From Cytobacillus oceanisediminis (lineage in GTDB: Bacteria > Bacillota > Bacilli > Bacillales > Cytobacillaceae), in the NCBI RefSeq assembly GCF_004366035.1, contig NZ_SOEE01000001.1:682001-746000 (forward strand): a stretch of DNA of 64,000 bases, in the 5' to 3' direction. How positions within the stretch are numbered: the stretch's first letter is position 1; each line of letters opens with the position of its first letter. Both the position numbers and the translations under genes were made by a program. The notes beneath the pieces are model-generated. The model saw only the letters and a list, made by a program, of their open reading frames with translations, was not told where the DNA came from and made no database searches. This document shows, piece after piece, positions 47,025 to 54,398 of the stretch.

Positions 47025-48457
47025 TCAGTCACCTCCTGTGATCGCAGTTTTTTTAATTTTTCGTTAAGCTCCCTCTTTTTCATTTCCAGCTCATACTGTT
47101 CCTTTTCGCTGTTTTGCTTCTGAGACTCTTTCTTTTTGGCGGCTGCACTGCCTTTTTCATCAAACCAGTCCGGCAGCATCTCCGTCCTGATCGGCTTCTT
47201 TTTGTTTCCAGCTGTGCTGGCTGTTTTCTTTCCTTCCGCCCAATCCAGGTATTGCCGGTGTTCTTTCTTAGCTAAATCAATAGCTTCCTGGGGTGTTTTT
47301 ATTTTCTTTCTTGCCCAGTGGCCAGCTATTTTTTCTACGTAGCCTTTGGTCAATTTCATATCTGTTTTGAGCATAACATATTGAATCAGAACATTAATTA
47401 CCCCGGGCAAAAGCTTTTGCTGGAACATGACATCTTCAATAATCTGCAGATCACCTTTCGATGGCTCTGCCCCTCCGGATATATCCTTTAAAAGCTGCCT
47501 TGGTGAGGTGATCTCCAAATAACGGATCAATTCTTCTTCCTGGGTTTCAGGCTGTTTTTTATGAGTCTGATGGATGGCAGGATGAACCCTGTCAATCAGG
47601 GATGGCAGCTGGTCCTGATTTTGGAATTGATACCAATCCCGTGCAGATTTTCTTAACTCCTCAATGTCTATCTCATTATCTTCATTTACAGCGCTGATGA
47701 CGATATTTTTCATTTGAATAGGGTCGATTCCGTACAAAAAGGCAAGATTGCTGATGGATTCCTTTACTTTAACTGTAATGGCCTTTTTCGGTACAAGCGA
47801 TTCATTCAGCCCTGCCTGAAGCAGTTCAAAATTAAAATCTTCATTCCCGATTTGAATGCCTTCCTGCTCCTGCCTTCCAATATACCCTTCCCCCTCTGAT
47901 TCATTCATCAGCTGCACCACTTCATCGCCAACCTCAAAAGTACCTGGGTGTCCTGATTTAAATACATCCTGAAAAGCCTTGGTTACTTCCTCATACCCTG
48001 TGGCTGTCATCACCTTCTGATCTGAGAAGAAGCGCTTCAGCCTCATAAATTGGTTTCTGCCCAATTTCTTATAAAGATAAATATTGAGCATGCCATCAAG
48101 GAAAAATTGTTCAGGTGTCAGCGGGGGGAGCAGTTCATAAATAAATGACCTTGTCTCCTCATCTTTGTTTACGTATACCTTTAAAAGTCCTATCCCTTCA
48201 AGCTTGAGGCGGGCTTCATATATATCCTTAAGCCCCATGTCCATGAAATTCATTAAACTATGGTGTGAATTAGAAGATGACCATAGCCTATTTTCTTCAA
48301 GTTCCGCCCATAATGTCATATATAAACTGAAGCATACAGAGCCAATGAGCGGCTGGTATAACAGCGTCAGCACTTTTCGGTCATAATCATGCAAAAGCCC
48401 GCTGGCTGCTACTGTATATCGATCAATGGGGAGCATCTCCTGCCAATGCTGGGCCAT
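47021..48457 (-). CDS. dnaB: replication initiation and membrane attachment protein DnaB
   Basis: Firmicute primosome protein (not the helicase) that brings DnaI and helicase to oriC and to restart sites. The 478 residues show an N-terminal winged-helix region, a DnaD-like domain (about 300-400, LEITSPRQLLKDISGGAEPSK...IIEDVMFQQKLLPGVINVLIQYVMLKT) and a lysine/glutamine-rich tail. ATG 48457 (MAQHWQEMLP) follows AAAGGTGA; an upstream GTG lies within that site. Upstream of dnaI. Confidence 0.94.
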   Translation of the reverse strand: MAQHWQEMLPIDRYTVAASGLLHDYDRKVLTLLYQPLIGSVCFSLYMTLWAELEENRLWSSSNSHHSLMNFMDMGLKDIYEARLKLEGIGLLKVYVNKDEETRSFIYELLPPLTPEQFFLDGMLNIYLYKKLGRNQFMRLKRFFSDQKVMTATGYEEVTKAFQDVFKSGHPGTFEVGDEVVQLMNESEGEGYIGRQEQEGIQIGNEDFNFELLQAGLNESLVPKKAITVKVKESISNLAFLYGIDPIQMKNIVISAVNEDNEIDIEELRKSARDWYQFQNQDQLPSLIDRVHPAIHQTHKKQPETQEEELIRYLEITSPRQLLKDISGGAEPSKGDLQIIEDVMFQQKLLPGVINVLIQYVMLKTDMKLTKGYVEKIAGHWARKKIKTPQEAIDLAKKEHRQYLDWAEGKKTASTAGNKKKPIRTEMLPDWFDEKGSAAAKKKESQKQNSEKEQYELEMKKRELNEKLKKLRSQEVTD

Positions 48458-48597
48458 GGTGTTCACCTTTTTCTATTAAGAATATTTTTTACACTTATTA
48501 ATCTCAAAAGCATATACCGTAAAAAAAGAGCCAAAGAAGTCCTTCAGCCCATCAAACTATTTCATTAGAAATCAGAGACAGCGGCAGCTGACCTGAT

Positions 48598-49059
48598 TTA
48601 AGATTGTTCTTTTTTGATTAATTCTTTGAGTTCATCAATAAAAACATTGATATCCTTAAATTGCCTGTATACCGATGCGAAACGGACATATGCCACATCA
48701 TCCACATTTGCGAGCCTGTCCATGACCATTTCGCCAATTTCATCGCTTTTTATTTCGGAGACACCGTTGCTGCGGAGCTCTTTTTCCACTTCAAAAGTAA
48801 TGTCCTCCAGGTCCTTTAGGGCAACCGGCCTCTTTTCACATGCTTTAATAAGGCCTCTCAGTATTTTTTCCCGGCTGAATTCCTCTCTGGTGCCTTCTTT
48901 TTTCACAACGATTAAAGGAATTTCTTCCACTTTTTCAAAAGTCGTAAACCGGTATCCGCATTTCTCGCATTCCCTTCTGCGCCGAATGGACCTGCTGTCA
49001 TCAACAGGACGGGAATCGAGAACACGGGTATTATTGTTTTGGCATGAAGGGCATCTCAT
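48598..49059 (-). CDS. nrdR: transcriptional repressor NrdR
   Basis: Zinc-finger, ATP-cone repressor of ribonucleotide reductase genes. The 153 residues begin with the zinc ribbon [18 protein letters not shown]...[12 protein letters not shown], followed by the ATP-cone ([29 protein letters not shown]). Adjacent to dnaB as in B. subtilis. Confidence 0.97.
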   Translation of the reverse strand: MRCPSCQNNNTRVLDSRPVDDSRSIRRRRECEKCGYRFTTFEKVEEIPLIVVKKEGTREEFSREKILRGLIKACEKRPVALKDLEDITFEVEKELRSNGVSEIKSDEIGEMVMDRLANVDDVAYVRFASVYRQFKDINVFIDELKELIKKEQS

Positions 49060-49173
49060 ACAATCAGCTCCGAATTCTTTTATAAGTAAGTTATTTTGCT
49101 GGCGTTAGACCAATTACCGAATTTTATTTGTTACTCTTATCTTATAAAAAAGGAGTTGTCAGTACAAGTACTA

Positions 49174-49578
49174 CTATTTATCTGCGTTTCTTGCAGAACC
49201 GAGAAAATCATGCCGTTTATTCACCTTTTCATAAATGGAAAGAGCTTCTCTCTTAAGGATTGGGTGGACACCTGCCGGAGAGGATTGCTCAGTTGAGATA
49301 TTGATATCTACCGCCGTTTCGAAAGGCCTGACAGTCACGACTGTGACAATGGCAAAACAAGATTTAATTTTCTTAATTTCTGCTGCTATCTCGCCGCGTT
49401 CTCTGGAAATGCTGAGAATGTTCACATTTTGGTCTGCTTTAAATAAATCTTCGATCGTTTGCATCATTTGAGCTGTATTAGTTCTATAATATCTTGTAGT
49501 GAGCTCAGGATCAGAGTGGTTTTCATTTGTTTCACACTGCTTTTTATAGCGGCTGGCAAATTGCCTGAAAATAGACAT
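49174..49578 (-). CDS. uncharacterised 134-residue cytosolic protein
   Basis: Not recognised with certainty. The protein begins MSIFRQFASRYKKQCETNENHSD and contains RYYRTNTAQMMQTIEDLFKADQN and ILSISRERGEIAAEIKKIKSCFAIVTVVTVRPFETAVDINI; no signal peptide or membrane helix. A GGAGG site precedes the ATG. It lies between nrdR and speD in a place where I recall no B. subtilis counterpart. Alternating strand pattern suggests a small alpha/beta domain. Confidence 0.7.
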   Translation of the reverse strand: MSIFRQFASRYKKQCETNENHSDPELTTRYYRTNTAQMMQTIEDLFKADQNVNILSISRERGEIAAEIKKIKSCFAIVTVVTVRPFETAVDINISTEQSSPAGVHPILKREALSIYEKVNKRHDFLGSARNADK

Positions 49579-49668
49579 CCTCTTTCCTCCGTTATTTATT
49601 ATGTATCCTTATTGTACTATTTTTTACAAATGTCTCATAGATTCTTGTTTATCTTACATATTATGCCC

Positions 49669-49831
49669 GTTAATTTCCGCTGCAGGCACTCAAGCTTTCC
49701 CTCGGGACTGCCGACGCCCCCGACGCTCTGCGTCTGCGGGGGATTCCATTGTACGCGACTCCCTCAGGAAGTTGAATAAACTTCCTTGAATGAGCATTTT
49801 CGAGGATCTCGCACCTTCCGCTCCAATCAAC
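49669..49831. repeat. dispersed repeat family 1, copy B
   Basis: Bounded by GTTAATT and AATCAAC; carries TTCCGCTGCAGGCACTC, AATAAACTTCCTTGAAT and TTTCGAGGATCTCGCACCTTC as in copy A, with a private GC-rich middle. Lies downstream of the speD terminator. Confidence 0.85.
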
Positions 49832-49891
49832 TCAGTGAATAACTCATTTAGAAGATTAAAAACAATAAATTGAAGTTTTATACTCCGGGCA

Positions 49892-49923
49892 AAATAAAAA
49901 GAGGTGTATTAAATACACCTCTG
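49892..49923 (-). terminator. terminator of speD
   Basis: Near-perfect 11-base stem AGAGGTGTATT/AATACACCTCT and a T-rich tail on the minus strand. Confidence 0.92.
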
Positions 49924-49946
49924 GATTGCCTAAGATCATTCTGTTA

Positions 49947-50321
49947 TTAAAGTACTTGAGCTTGTTTAACTTGAACTGGACCCATACCGCGAGGAATTTC
50001 GATATTCTCACGCGTTTGAGCTCCTAACGATTCTGCAATAAAGTCTGCAGCGATGTTAGGGTCAAGATCTCCACACGTATACACATCAATGCTGGCATAG
50101 CCATGCTCCGGGAAGCTGTGAATAGTTAAATGAGATTCAGAGATGATAACCACTCCGCTTACACCCTGTGGCGCAAACTTATGAAATGCAACCTCGCGAA
50201 TTTCAGCACCAGATTTTAATGCAGCATTTACGAATGTCTGCTCAATAAAATCCATATCATTTAACTTTTCAAAATCGCATCCCCAAAGTTCTGAGATTAC
50301 GTGACGACCCATAGTTTCCAT
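49947..50321 (-). CDS. speD: S-adenosylmethionine decarboxylase proenzyme
   Basis: Pyruvoyl enzyme that provides decarboxylated SAM for spermidine synthesis. The 124-residue proenzyme cleaves itself between Glu62 and Ser63 in [19 protein letters not shown], Ser63 becoming the pyruvoyl group. ATG 50321 ([14 protein letters not shown]) follows AAAGGGGG by about ten bases; a TTG two codons earlier is also possible. It has its own promoter at 50476 and a folded leader, and is separated from gapB by a hairpin. Confidence 0.96.
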   Translation of the reverse strand: METMGRHVISELWGCDFEKLNDMDFIEQTFVNAALKSGAEIREVAFHKFAPQGVSGVVIISESHLTIHSFPEHGYASIDVYTCGDLDPNIAADFIAESLGAQTRENIEIPRGMGPVQVKQAQVL

Positions 50322-50344
50322 ATTCAAATTTCCCCCTTTAAACT

Positions 50345-50472
50345 TTTAAGCTATTAATTAATGAAATTCCAGATTTAAACTGGTCCATAACTACCACGGG
50401 GGAAAGTTAGTCCAGAGAGGTCCTAACCCTTTAAGTAGCTACCATACCAAAACCTCGGAGAAGTTCACGAGG
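50345..50472 (-). promoter_or_regulatory. structured leader of speD (possible riboregulator)
   Basis: From the promoter to the start codon the RNA has about 145 nt with clear pairing: GTAGCTAC with GTAGTTAT (8 pairs), an inner GTTAG/CTAAC stem, a CCAG/CTGG hairpin, and an alternative GAGGT/ACCTC pairing. No terminator and no family I recognise. Possible SAM or polyamine control is inference only. Confidence 0.45.
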
Positions 50473-50475
50473 ATT

Positions 50476-50504
50476 AGTATACTTTGTTTAATTTCTTTTT
50501 GCAA
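50476..50504 (-). promoter_or_regulatory. sigma-A promoter of speD
   Basis: Minus-strand TTGCAA, 17-base spacer, TATACT. Confidence 0.8.
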
Positions 50505-50573
50505 CACATTGTTTTACATTTTTTTTGGCAAAATCTTTGAAGGCTTTGTCCTTCTCAGGATTTAATTCTGTCC

Positions 50574-50604
50574 AATAAAAGGAGCCTGCCGGGGAATGGC
50601 AGGC
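50574..50604 (-). terminator. terminator of gapB
   Basis: Stem GCCTGCC/GGCAGGC with a C-rich loop and a T-rich tail on the minus strand, 40 bp after gapB. It separates gapB from speD. Confidence 0.7.
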
Positions 50605-50644
50605 TTAAGGGTATGGGTAGTTTTATATTGAGAGAAACTGGCAA

Positions 50645-51676
50645 TTAACCAATTTTTACTGCAGATGCCTGAAAAAGTTCCTGTGCAACAAATTTTGTTA
50701 AATCTACAACGCGGCAAGAATAGCCCCACTCATTATCGTACCATGCAAGTACCTTTACTTTGCTGGTGCCGATTACCATTGTTGATAATCCATCAATGAT
50801 GGCAGAGTGTTCATTTGTGTTGAAATCAATTGAAACCAATGGTTCGTCAGTAATATCAAGGATACCGTGCAGCGATCCCTGTGAAGCAGCTGCAAAAGCC
50901 GCATTCACTTCTTCTATTGTAACGTCGCGCTTTAAGTCCACCACGAGGTCAACTAAAGATACGTTAGGCGTTGGGACACGGAGTGCCATTCCATGCAATT
51001 TGCCCTTTAAGTGAGGCAATACCAGCGACAATGCTTTTGCGGCACCAGTGGAAGTCGGGATTATGGACTGTCCGCAAGCACGGGCCCGGCGCAAATCCTT
51101 ATGCGGGTTATCAATATTTTTTTGGTCGTTAGTATATGCATGAACTGTTGTCATAAGTCCGTTTTCAATGCCAAATTGTTCATCAAGGACTTTTGCAACA
51201 GGTGCAAGGCAGTTTGTTGTACATGATGCATTTGAAATAATATCATGTTCTTCAATTTTTAATGCGCTTTCATTTACGCCCATAACAACAGTCACATCTT
51301 CATTTTTTCCAGGAGCAGTAAGTATTACTTTTTTAGCCCCGGCTTCAAGGTGAAGAGCTGCTTTATCACGTGAATTGAACTTTCCTGTAGCTTCAATGAC
51401 GATATCGATGTTCAATTCTTTCCACGGAAGTTCTTCAGGATTCCTGTTGCTGACAAGCTGAACACTTTTGCCGTTCACTACAATAGCATTGTCTTCCGGA
51501 ACAACACTTCCTTCGAATTGTCCGTGGTTTGTATCATATTTAATCAAGTGTGCCAAAGTTTCAGCTGGATAACTTGCATTTATGGCAACCACTTCAAGAT
51601 TTTCATCAAGGATGGCTTTTCTAAAAACCATACGTCCAATTCTTCCAAAACCGTTAATCGCTATTCTCGCCTTCAT
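50645..51676 (-). CDS. gapB: gluconeogenic glyceraldehyde-3-phosphate dehydrogenase (NADP type)
   Basis: Runs the GAPDH reaction in the gluconeogenic direction. The 343 residues have the Rossmann start INGFGRIGRMVFR and catalytic Cys152 in SNASCTTNCLAP. The loop after the second strand reads VAINASYPAET, lacking the Asp of NAD-specific GapA, which fits NADP preference. CcpN-like sites at the promoter agree with repression on glucose. Next to speD as in B. subtilis. Confidence 0.95.
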   Translation of the reverse strand: MKARIAINGFGRIGRMVFRKAILDENLEVVAINASYPAETLAHLIKYDTNHGQFEGSVVPEDNAIVVNGKSVQLVSNRNPEELPWKELNIDIVIEATGKFNSRDKAALHLEAGAKKVILTAPGKNEDVTVVMGVNESALKIEEHDIISNASCTTNCLAPVAKVLDEQFGIENGLMTTVHAYTNDQKNIDNPHKDLRRARACGQSIIPTSTGAAKALSLVLPHLKGKLHGMALRVPTPNVSLVDLVVDLKRDVTIEEVNAAFAAASQGSLHGILDITDEPLVSIDFNTNEHSAIIDGLSTMVIGTSKVKVLAWYDNEWGYSCRVVDLTKFVAQELFQASAVKIG

Positions 51677-51696
51677 GTTACGGCCCCTTCCGCATT

Positions 51697-51707
51697 AGTG
51701 TTATACT
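51697..51707. promoter_or_regulatory. CcpN-like site 2 upstream of gapB
   Basis: AGTGTTATACT matches the consensus TRTGHYATAYW, as I recall it, at ten of eleven positions, opposite in orientation to site 1, downstream of the transcription start. Confidence 0.45.
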
Positions 51708-51729
51708 TTTGTTACCCTAAGATGTAATT

Positions 51730-51740
51730 AGTATAACATA
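51730..51740 (-). promoter_or_regulatory. CcpN-like site 1 overlapping the gapB -10
   Basis: Minus-strand TATGTTATACT fits TRTGHYATAYW at all eleven positions and contains the TATACT -10 element. CcpN represses gapB in B. subtilis from such sites. Confidence 0.55.
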
Positions 51741-51896
51741 TTAAAAATCATTTGTGATGGATTAAATGCGGATTTTTTAATGTTTAACAATTCAGAAATA
51801 TGAGCTCTTTACTTTCAGCAGGTTTTATGGGGGAATGTGCAAAAATACTGAAACATAATGTTTATTTTTGTCATACTAATTGGGTATTAAATGCAA

Positions 51897-51922
51897 CAAA
51901 AAAAAGAGCCTGTAACAGGCCC
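51897..51922 (-). terminator. terminator of coaE
   Basis: Stem GGGCCTG/CAGGCTC with a three-base loop and eight T on the minus strand, directly after the stop codon. Confidence 0.9.
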
Positions 51923-52522
51923 TTAGATAGCATTCCATTTTCTTAAAATACTCCACAATTGTTTCTCTGTTTCTTCAATCCTGCCATTATTATCAATTAC
52001 AGCATCGGCCAATGCCTTCTTTTCCCTTAAAGGCATTTGGGAACGGATTCTTGCCATTGCTTCTTTTTCGGAAAGCTGATTTCTTTGCATCAGCCTCTGC
52101 AGCTGTATACCTTCATCTGCATAAACTAATAATGTTTTGTCGCACATGTATTGTAATTTACTTTCAAATAAAAGCGGTATATCTAAAATAATCAGCTGTT
52201 CATTACGGCTGATTGCTTGTTCCTTTTTGGCTGTCATTCTTTTGCGGACGGCAGGATGTACAATGCTATTTAAGGCTTTCCGCTCATTTTCATCATGAAA
52301 AATAACGGAGCCCAGTTCTGCACGATCAATTGAACCGTCTTTGAGGAGAATGCTTTCCCCAAAATGACGGACAATTTCCTGATAAGCTTCTTCTCCTTTT
52401 TCAACAGCTAATCTGGCTTCTATATCCGCGTCGATTACAGTGTACCCTTTTTCGATTAGGAGAGATGAAACGGTGCTTTTCCCGCTTGCAATCCCGCCTG
52501 TCAAACCTACAATCAGTGACAT
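51923..52522 (-). CDS. coaE: dephospho-CoA kinase
   Basis: Last step of coenzyme A synthesis, phosphorylating dephospho-CoA. The 199 residues begin MSLIVGLTGGIASGKSTVS with the P-loop, then DADIEARLAVEKG, IVHPAVRKRM and the LID region LMQRNQLSEKEAMARI. Typical length. Downstream of ytaF in the polA-mutM-ytaF-coaE run. Confidence 0.97.
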   Translation of the reverse strand: MSLIVGLTGGIASGKSTVSSLLIEKGYTVIDADIEARLAVEKGEEAYQEIVRHFGESILLKDGSIDRAELGSVIFHDENERKALNSIVHPAVRKRMTAKKEQAISRNEQLIILDIPLLFESKLQYMCDKTLLVYADEGIQLQRLMQRNQLSEKEAMARIRSQMPLREKKALADAVIDNNGRIEETEKQLWSILRKWNAI

Positions 52523-52546
52523 AGTGTGTTCCTTTCATATAAAATG

Positions 52547-53182
52547 CTAGATTTTTAATATCCCGATTACGATTAAAATAATTCCAGGGATGAATGAAAA
52601 CTTATGAACCCATCCGCTTTTGGAGAAGAGGGATCCTACTTGCATTCCCATAAACACAAACAGAGAACTCATAACGGCGACAGTCATTGCCAGGTAGAAA
52701 GGTGAGTATCCAAGCATGGCTGCACCGATTCCAGCTCCGAAAGCATCAAGGGATAAAGCAAGCCCGAGCATAAGTGCTTCAATTCCTGTGATGGTTCCGG
52801 ATTTGTCAAAATCAGCGGACATCGGCTTTTTCAGGATATTAATGACAAGCCCAAGAGATTTGATTTCCAGGTTCACAATCGTTTTTTCATGCGGCAGGAC
52901 ATCCTTAACTTTTTCCGGCCTGAAAAATTGATAAAGTACCCAGGCACCGAGAAAAATAAGTATAACTCCCCCTAAACTTTCAGCTAAAGCCGGAGATAAA
53001 AAGGCTTCTATAAAATGGCCAATTGTCATGGCAGCCATTAATATTAAAGCTGAACAGCAAGCGATTATACTGATCGATTTAAATGGTATGCTCATTTTCC
53101 TTAAGCCATAGGTTAAACCGACACTAAAACTGTCAAGACTGACAGCAAAAGCAAGTATCAAAAGAGAGAATGTATGCGCCAT
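52547..53182 (-). CDS. ytaF: sporulation membrane protein YtaF
   Basis: MntP-like membrane protein of 211 residues with six hydrophobic helices and the repeated motif SLDSFSVGLTYGLRK (about 13-27) and LSLDAFGAGIGAAMLG (about 140-155), each with an in-membrane Asp, as in the MntP manganese exporter superfamily. ATG 53182 follows AGGAAGGAG; a longer frame to 53239 has no site. Exact function unknown; named for sporulation in B. subtilis. Confidence 0.9.
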   Translation of the reverse strand: MAHTFSLLILAFAVSLDSFSVGLTYGLRKMSIPFKSISIIACCSALILMAAMTIGHFIEAFLSPALAESLGGVILIFLGAWVLYQFFRPEKVKDVLPHEKTIVNLEIKSLGLVINILKKPMSADFDKSGTITGIEALMLGLALSLDAFGAGIGAAMLGYSPFYLAMTVAVMSSLFVFMGMQVGSLFSKSGWVHKFSFIPGIILIVIGILKI

Positions 53183-53276
53183 AGAATAGAGCTCCTTCCT
53201 GTCAATCGCTAAGATAGTATATGGAAGAAGCCCATCCAATGTTATTCGAAACGCATTTCAGCTCTATTCTGCATTA

Positions 53277-54104
53277 TTATTTTTTCTGGCAGGCCGGACA
53301 GTAAACTGTCCCCCTGCCTCCTGTCACGATCCGCTCAAGCGTGCTTCCGCAGACTTTGCAATCTTCCCCTTTTCGCCCATACACAAAAAGTTCGAGCTGA
53401 AACATGCCAATTTGCCCTTGGGAATTAACATAGGAGCGTATGGTGCTCCCTCCCTTTTCAACTGCTTCCCTCAAAGTATCCGCAATCTCTTTGTGAAGTG
53501 TCTCCAATTCACTCCTTGTTAAGCTATTTGCCGCTCTTTCAGGATGTATTCGTGAACGGAATAATGCTTCATCGACATAAATATTTCCTAACCCTACGAT
53601 CGTTTTCTGATCGAGAAGTGCAGTTTTGATATTGCGGGAGGTCCGTGCAAGTCTCGCAGCAAGGTCGTCTGCTGTAAACTCTTCCGCAAATGGTTCCGGT
53701 CCAAGGTGTGCCAGCGGAAGAGTCGTAAATTCTTCGCCCTTTGCATATAAGTGCATCGTTCCAAATTTACGGACATCCTTATATCTGAGCTCAGTGCCAT
53801 CTGTAAAATGAAAAATCACATGAGTGTGTTTTTCAACAGGATCTTCTTCTAAAAAAAGTCCGTACCTGCCTTCCATTCTCAGATGGGACACAAGGGCATA
53901 ATCATTGGTATAGAGTATTAAAAACTTTCCTCGCCTGCCAATGTCCTGAAAAATTTGACCTGCTAAAGCATCCTTGAATTGGCCAGCCTCTTCCGGATGC
54001 TTAACCATTTTGGGCCAGAAAACCGAAACATGTGCAATGGTTTTGCCGATCACCAATTCCTGCAATGTTCTTCTGACCGTTTCAACTTCTGGAAGTTCCG
54101 GCAT
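53277..54104 (-). CDS. mutM: formamidopyrimidine-DNA glycosylase
   Basis: Removes 8-oxoguanine and formamidopyrimidines with AP-lyase activity. The 275 residues start MPELPEVETVRR, with catalytic Pro2 and Glu3; Lys-containing strand near 57-60, the helix-two-turn-helix QKTIVGLGNIYVDEALFRSRIHP, and a C-terminal zinc finger (CKVCGSTLERIVTGGRGTVYCPACQ). Downstream of polA. Confidence 0.97.
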   Translation of the reverse strand: MPELPEVETVRRTLQELVIGKTIAHVSVFWPKMVKHPEEAGQFKDALAGQIFQDIGRRGKFLILYTNDYALVSHLRMEGRYGLFLEEDPVEKHTHVIFHFTDGTELRYKDVRKFGTMHLYAKGEEFTTLPLAHLGPEPFAEEFTADDLAARLARTSRNIKTALLDQKTIVGLGNIYVDEALFRSRIHPERAANSLTRSELETLHKEIADTLREAVEKGGSTIRSYVNSQGQIGMFQLELFVYGRKGEDCKVCGSTLERIVTGGRGTVYCPACQKK

Positions 54105-54185
54105 GGTCCTCCCTCCTTTGTAAATCAGTTAAAAATGCTTGGGACTTTGCTTTATGATATATTTTGAATCCTGTTTGCTGGGGTG

Positions 54186-54311
54186 TAACTTTCCGCTGCA
54201 GGCACTCGCTTTCCGCGGGGCTTCCGGGAGCCTCCTCGGCGCTATGCGCCTGTGGGGTCTCCGTGGGTTCGCCACTCCCGCAGGAGTCTCGCACCTTCCA
54301 CTCCAATTAAC
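54186..54311. repeat. dispersed repeat family 1, copy C
   Basis: Shorter version: AACTTTCCGCTGCAGGCACTCG, GGGGCTTCC, CTCCCGCAGGAGTCTCGC, ACCTTCCACTCCAATTAAC. It lacks the TTCCTTGAATC middle. Lies in the 294-bp gap between polA and mutM. Confidence 0.85.
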
Positions 54312-54398
54312 ACGATCTTTAATAGCACTTAGCATATCACAACAAGAAAAATCATTTTAGGTGAATTACTTGCAAAGTAAATTCCTCAAGATCAACTT

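Noticed and set aside
54082..54335. Overlapping minus-strand ORFs between polA and mutM
   Set aside because: They follow family 1 copy C and have no ribosome binding site.
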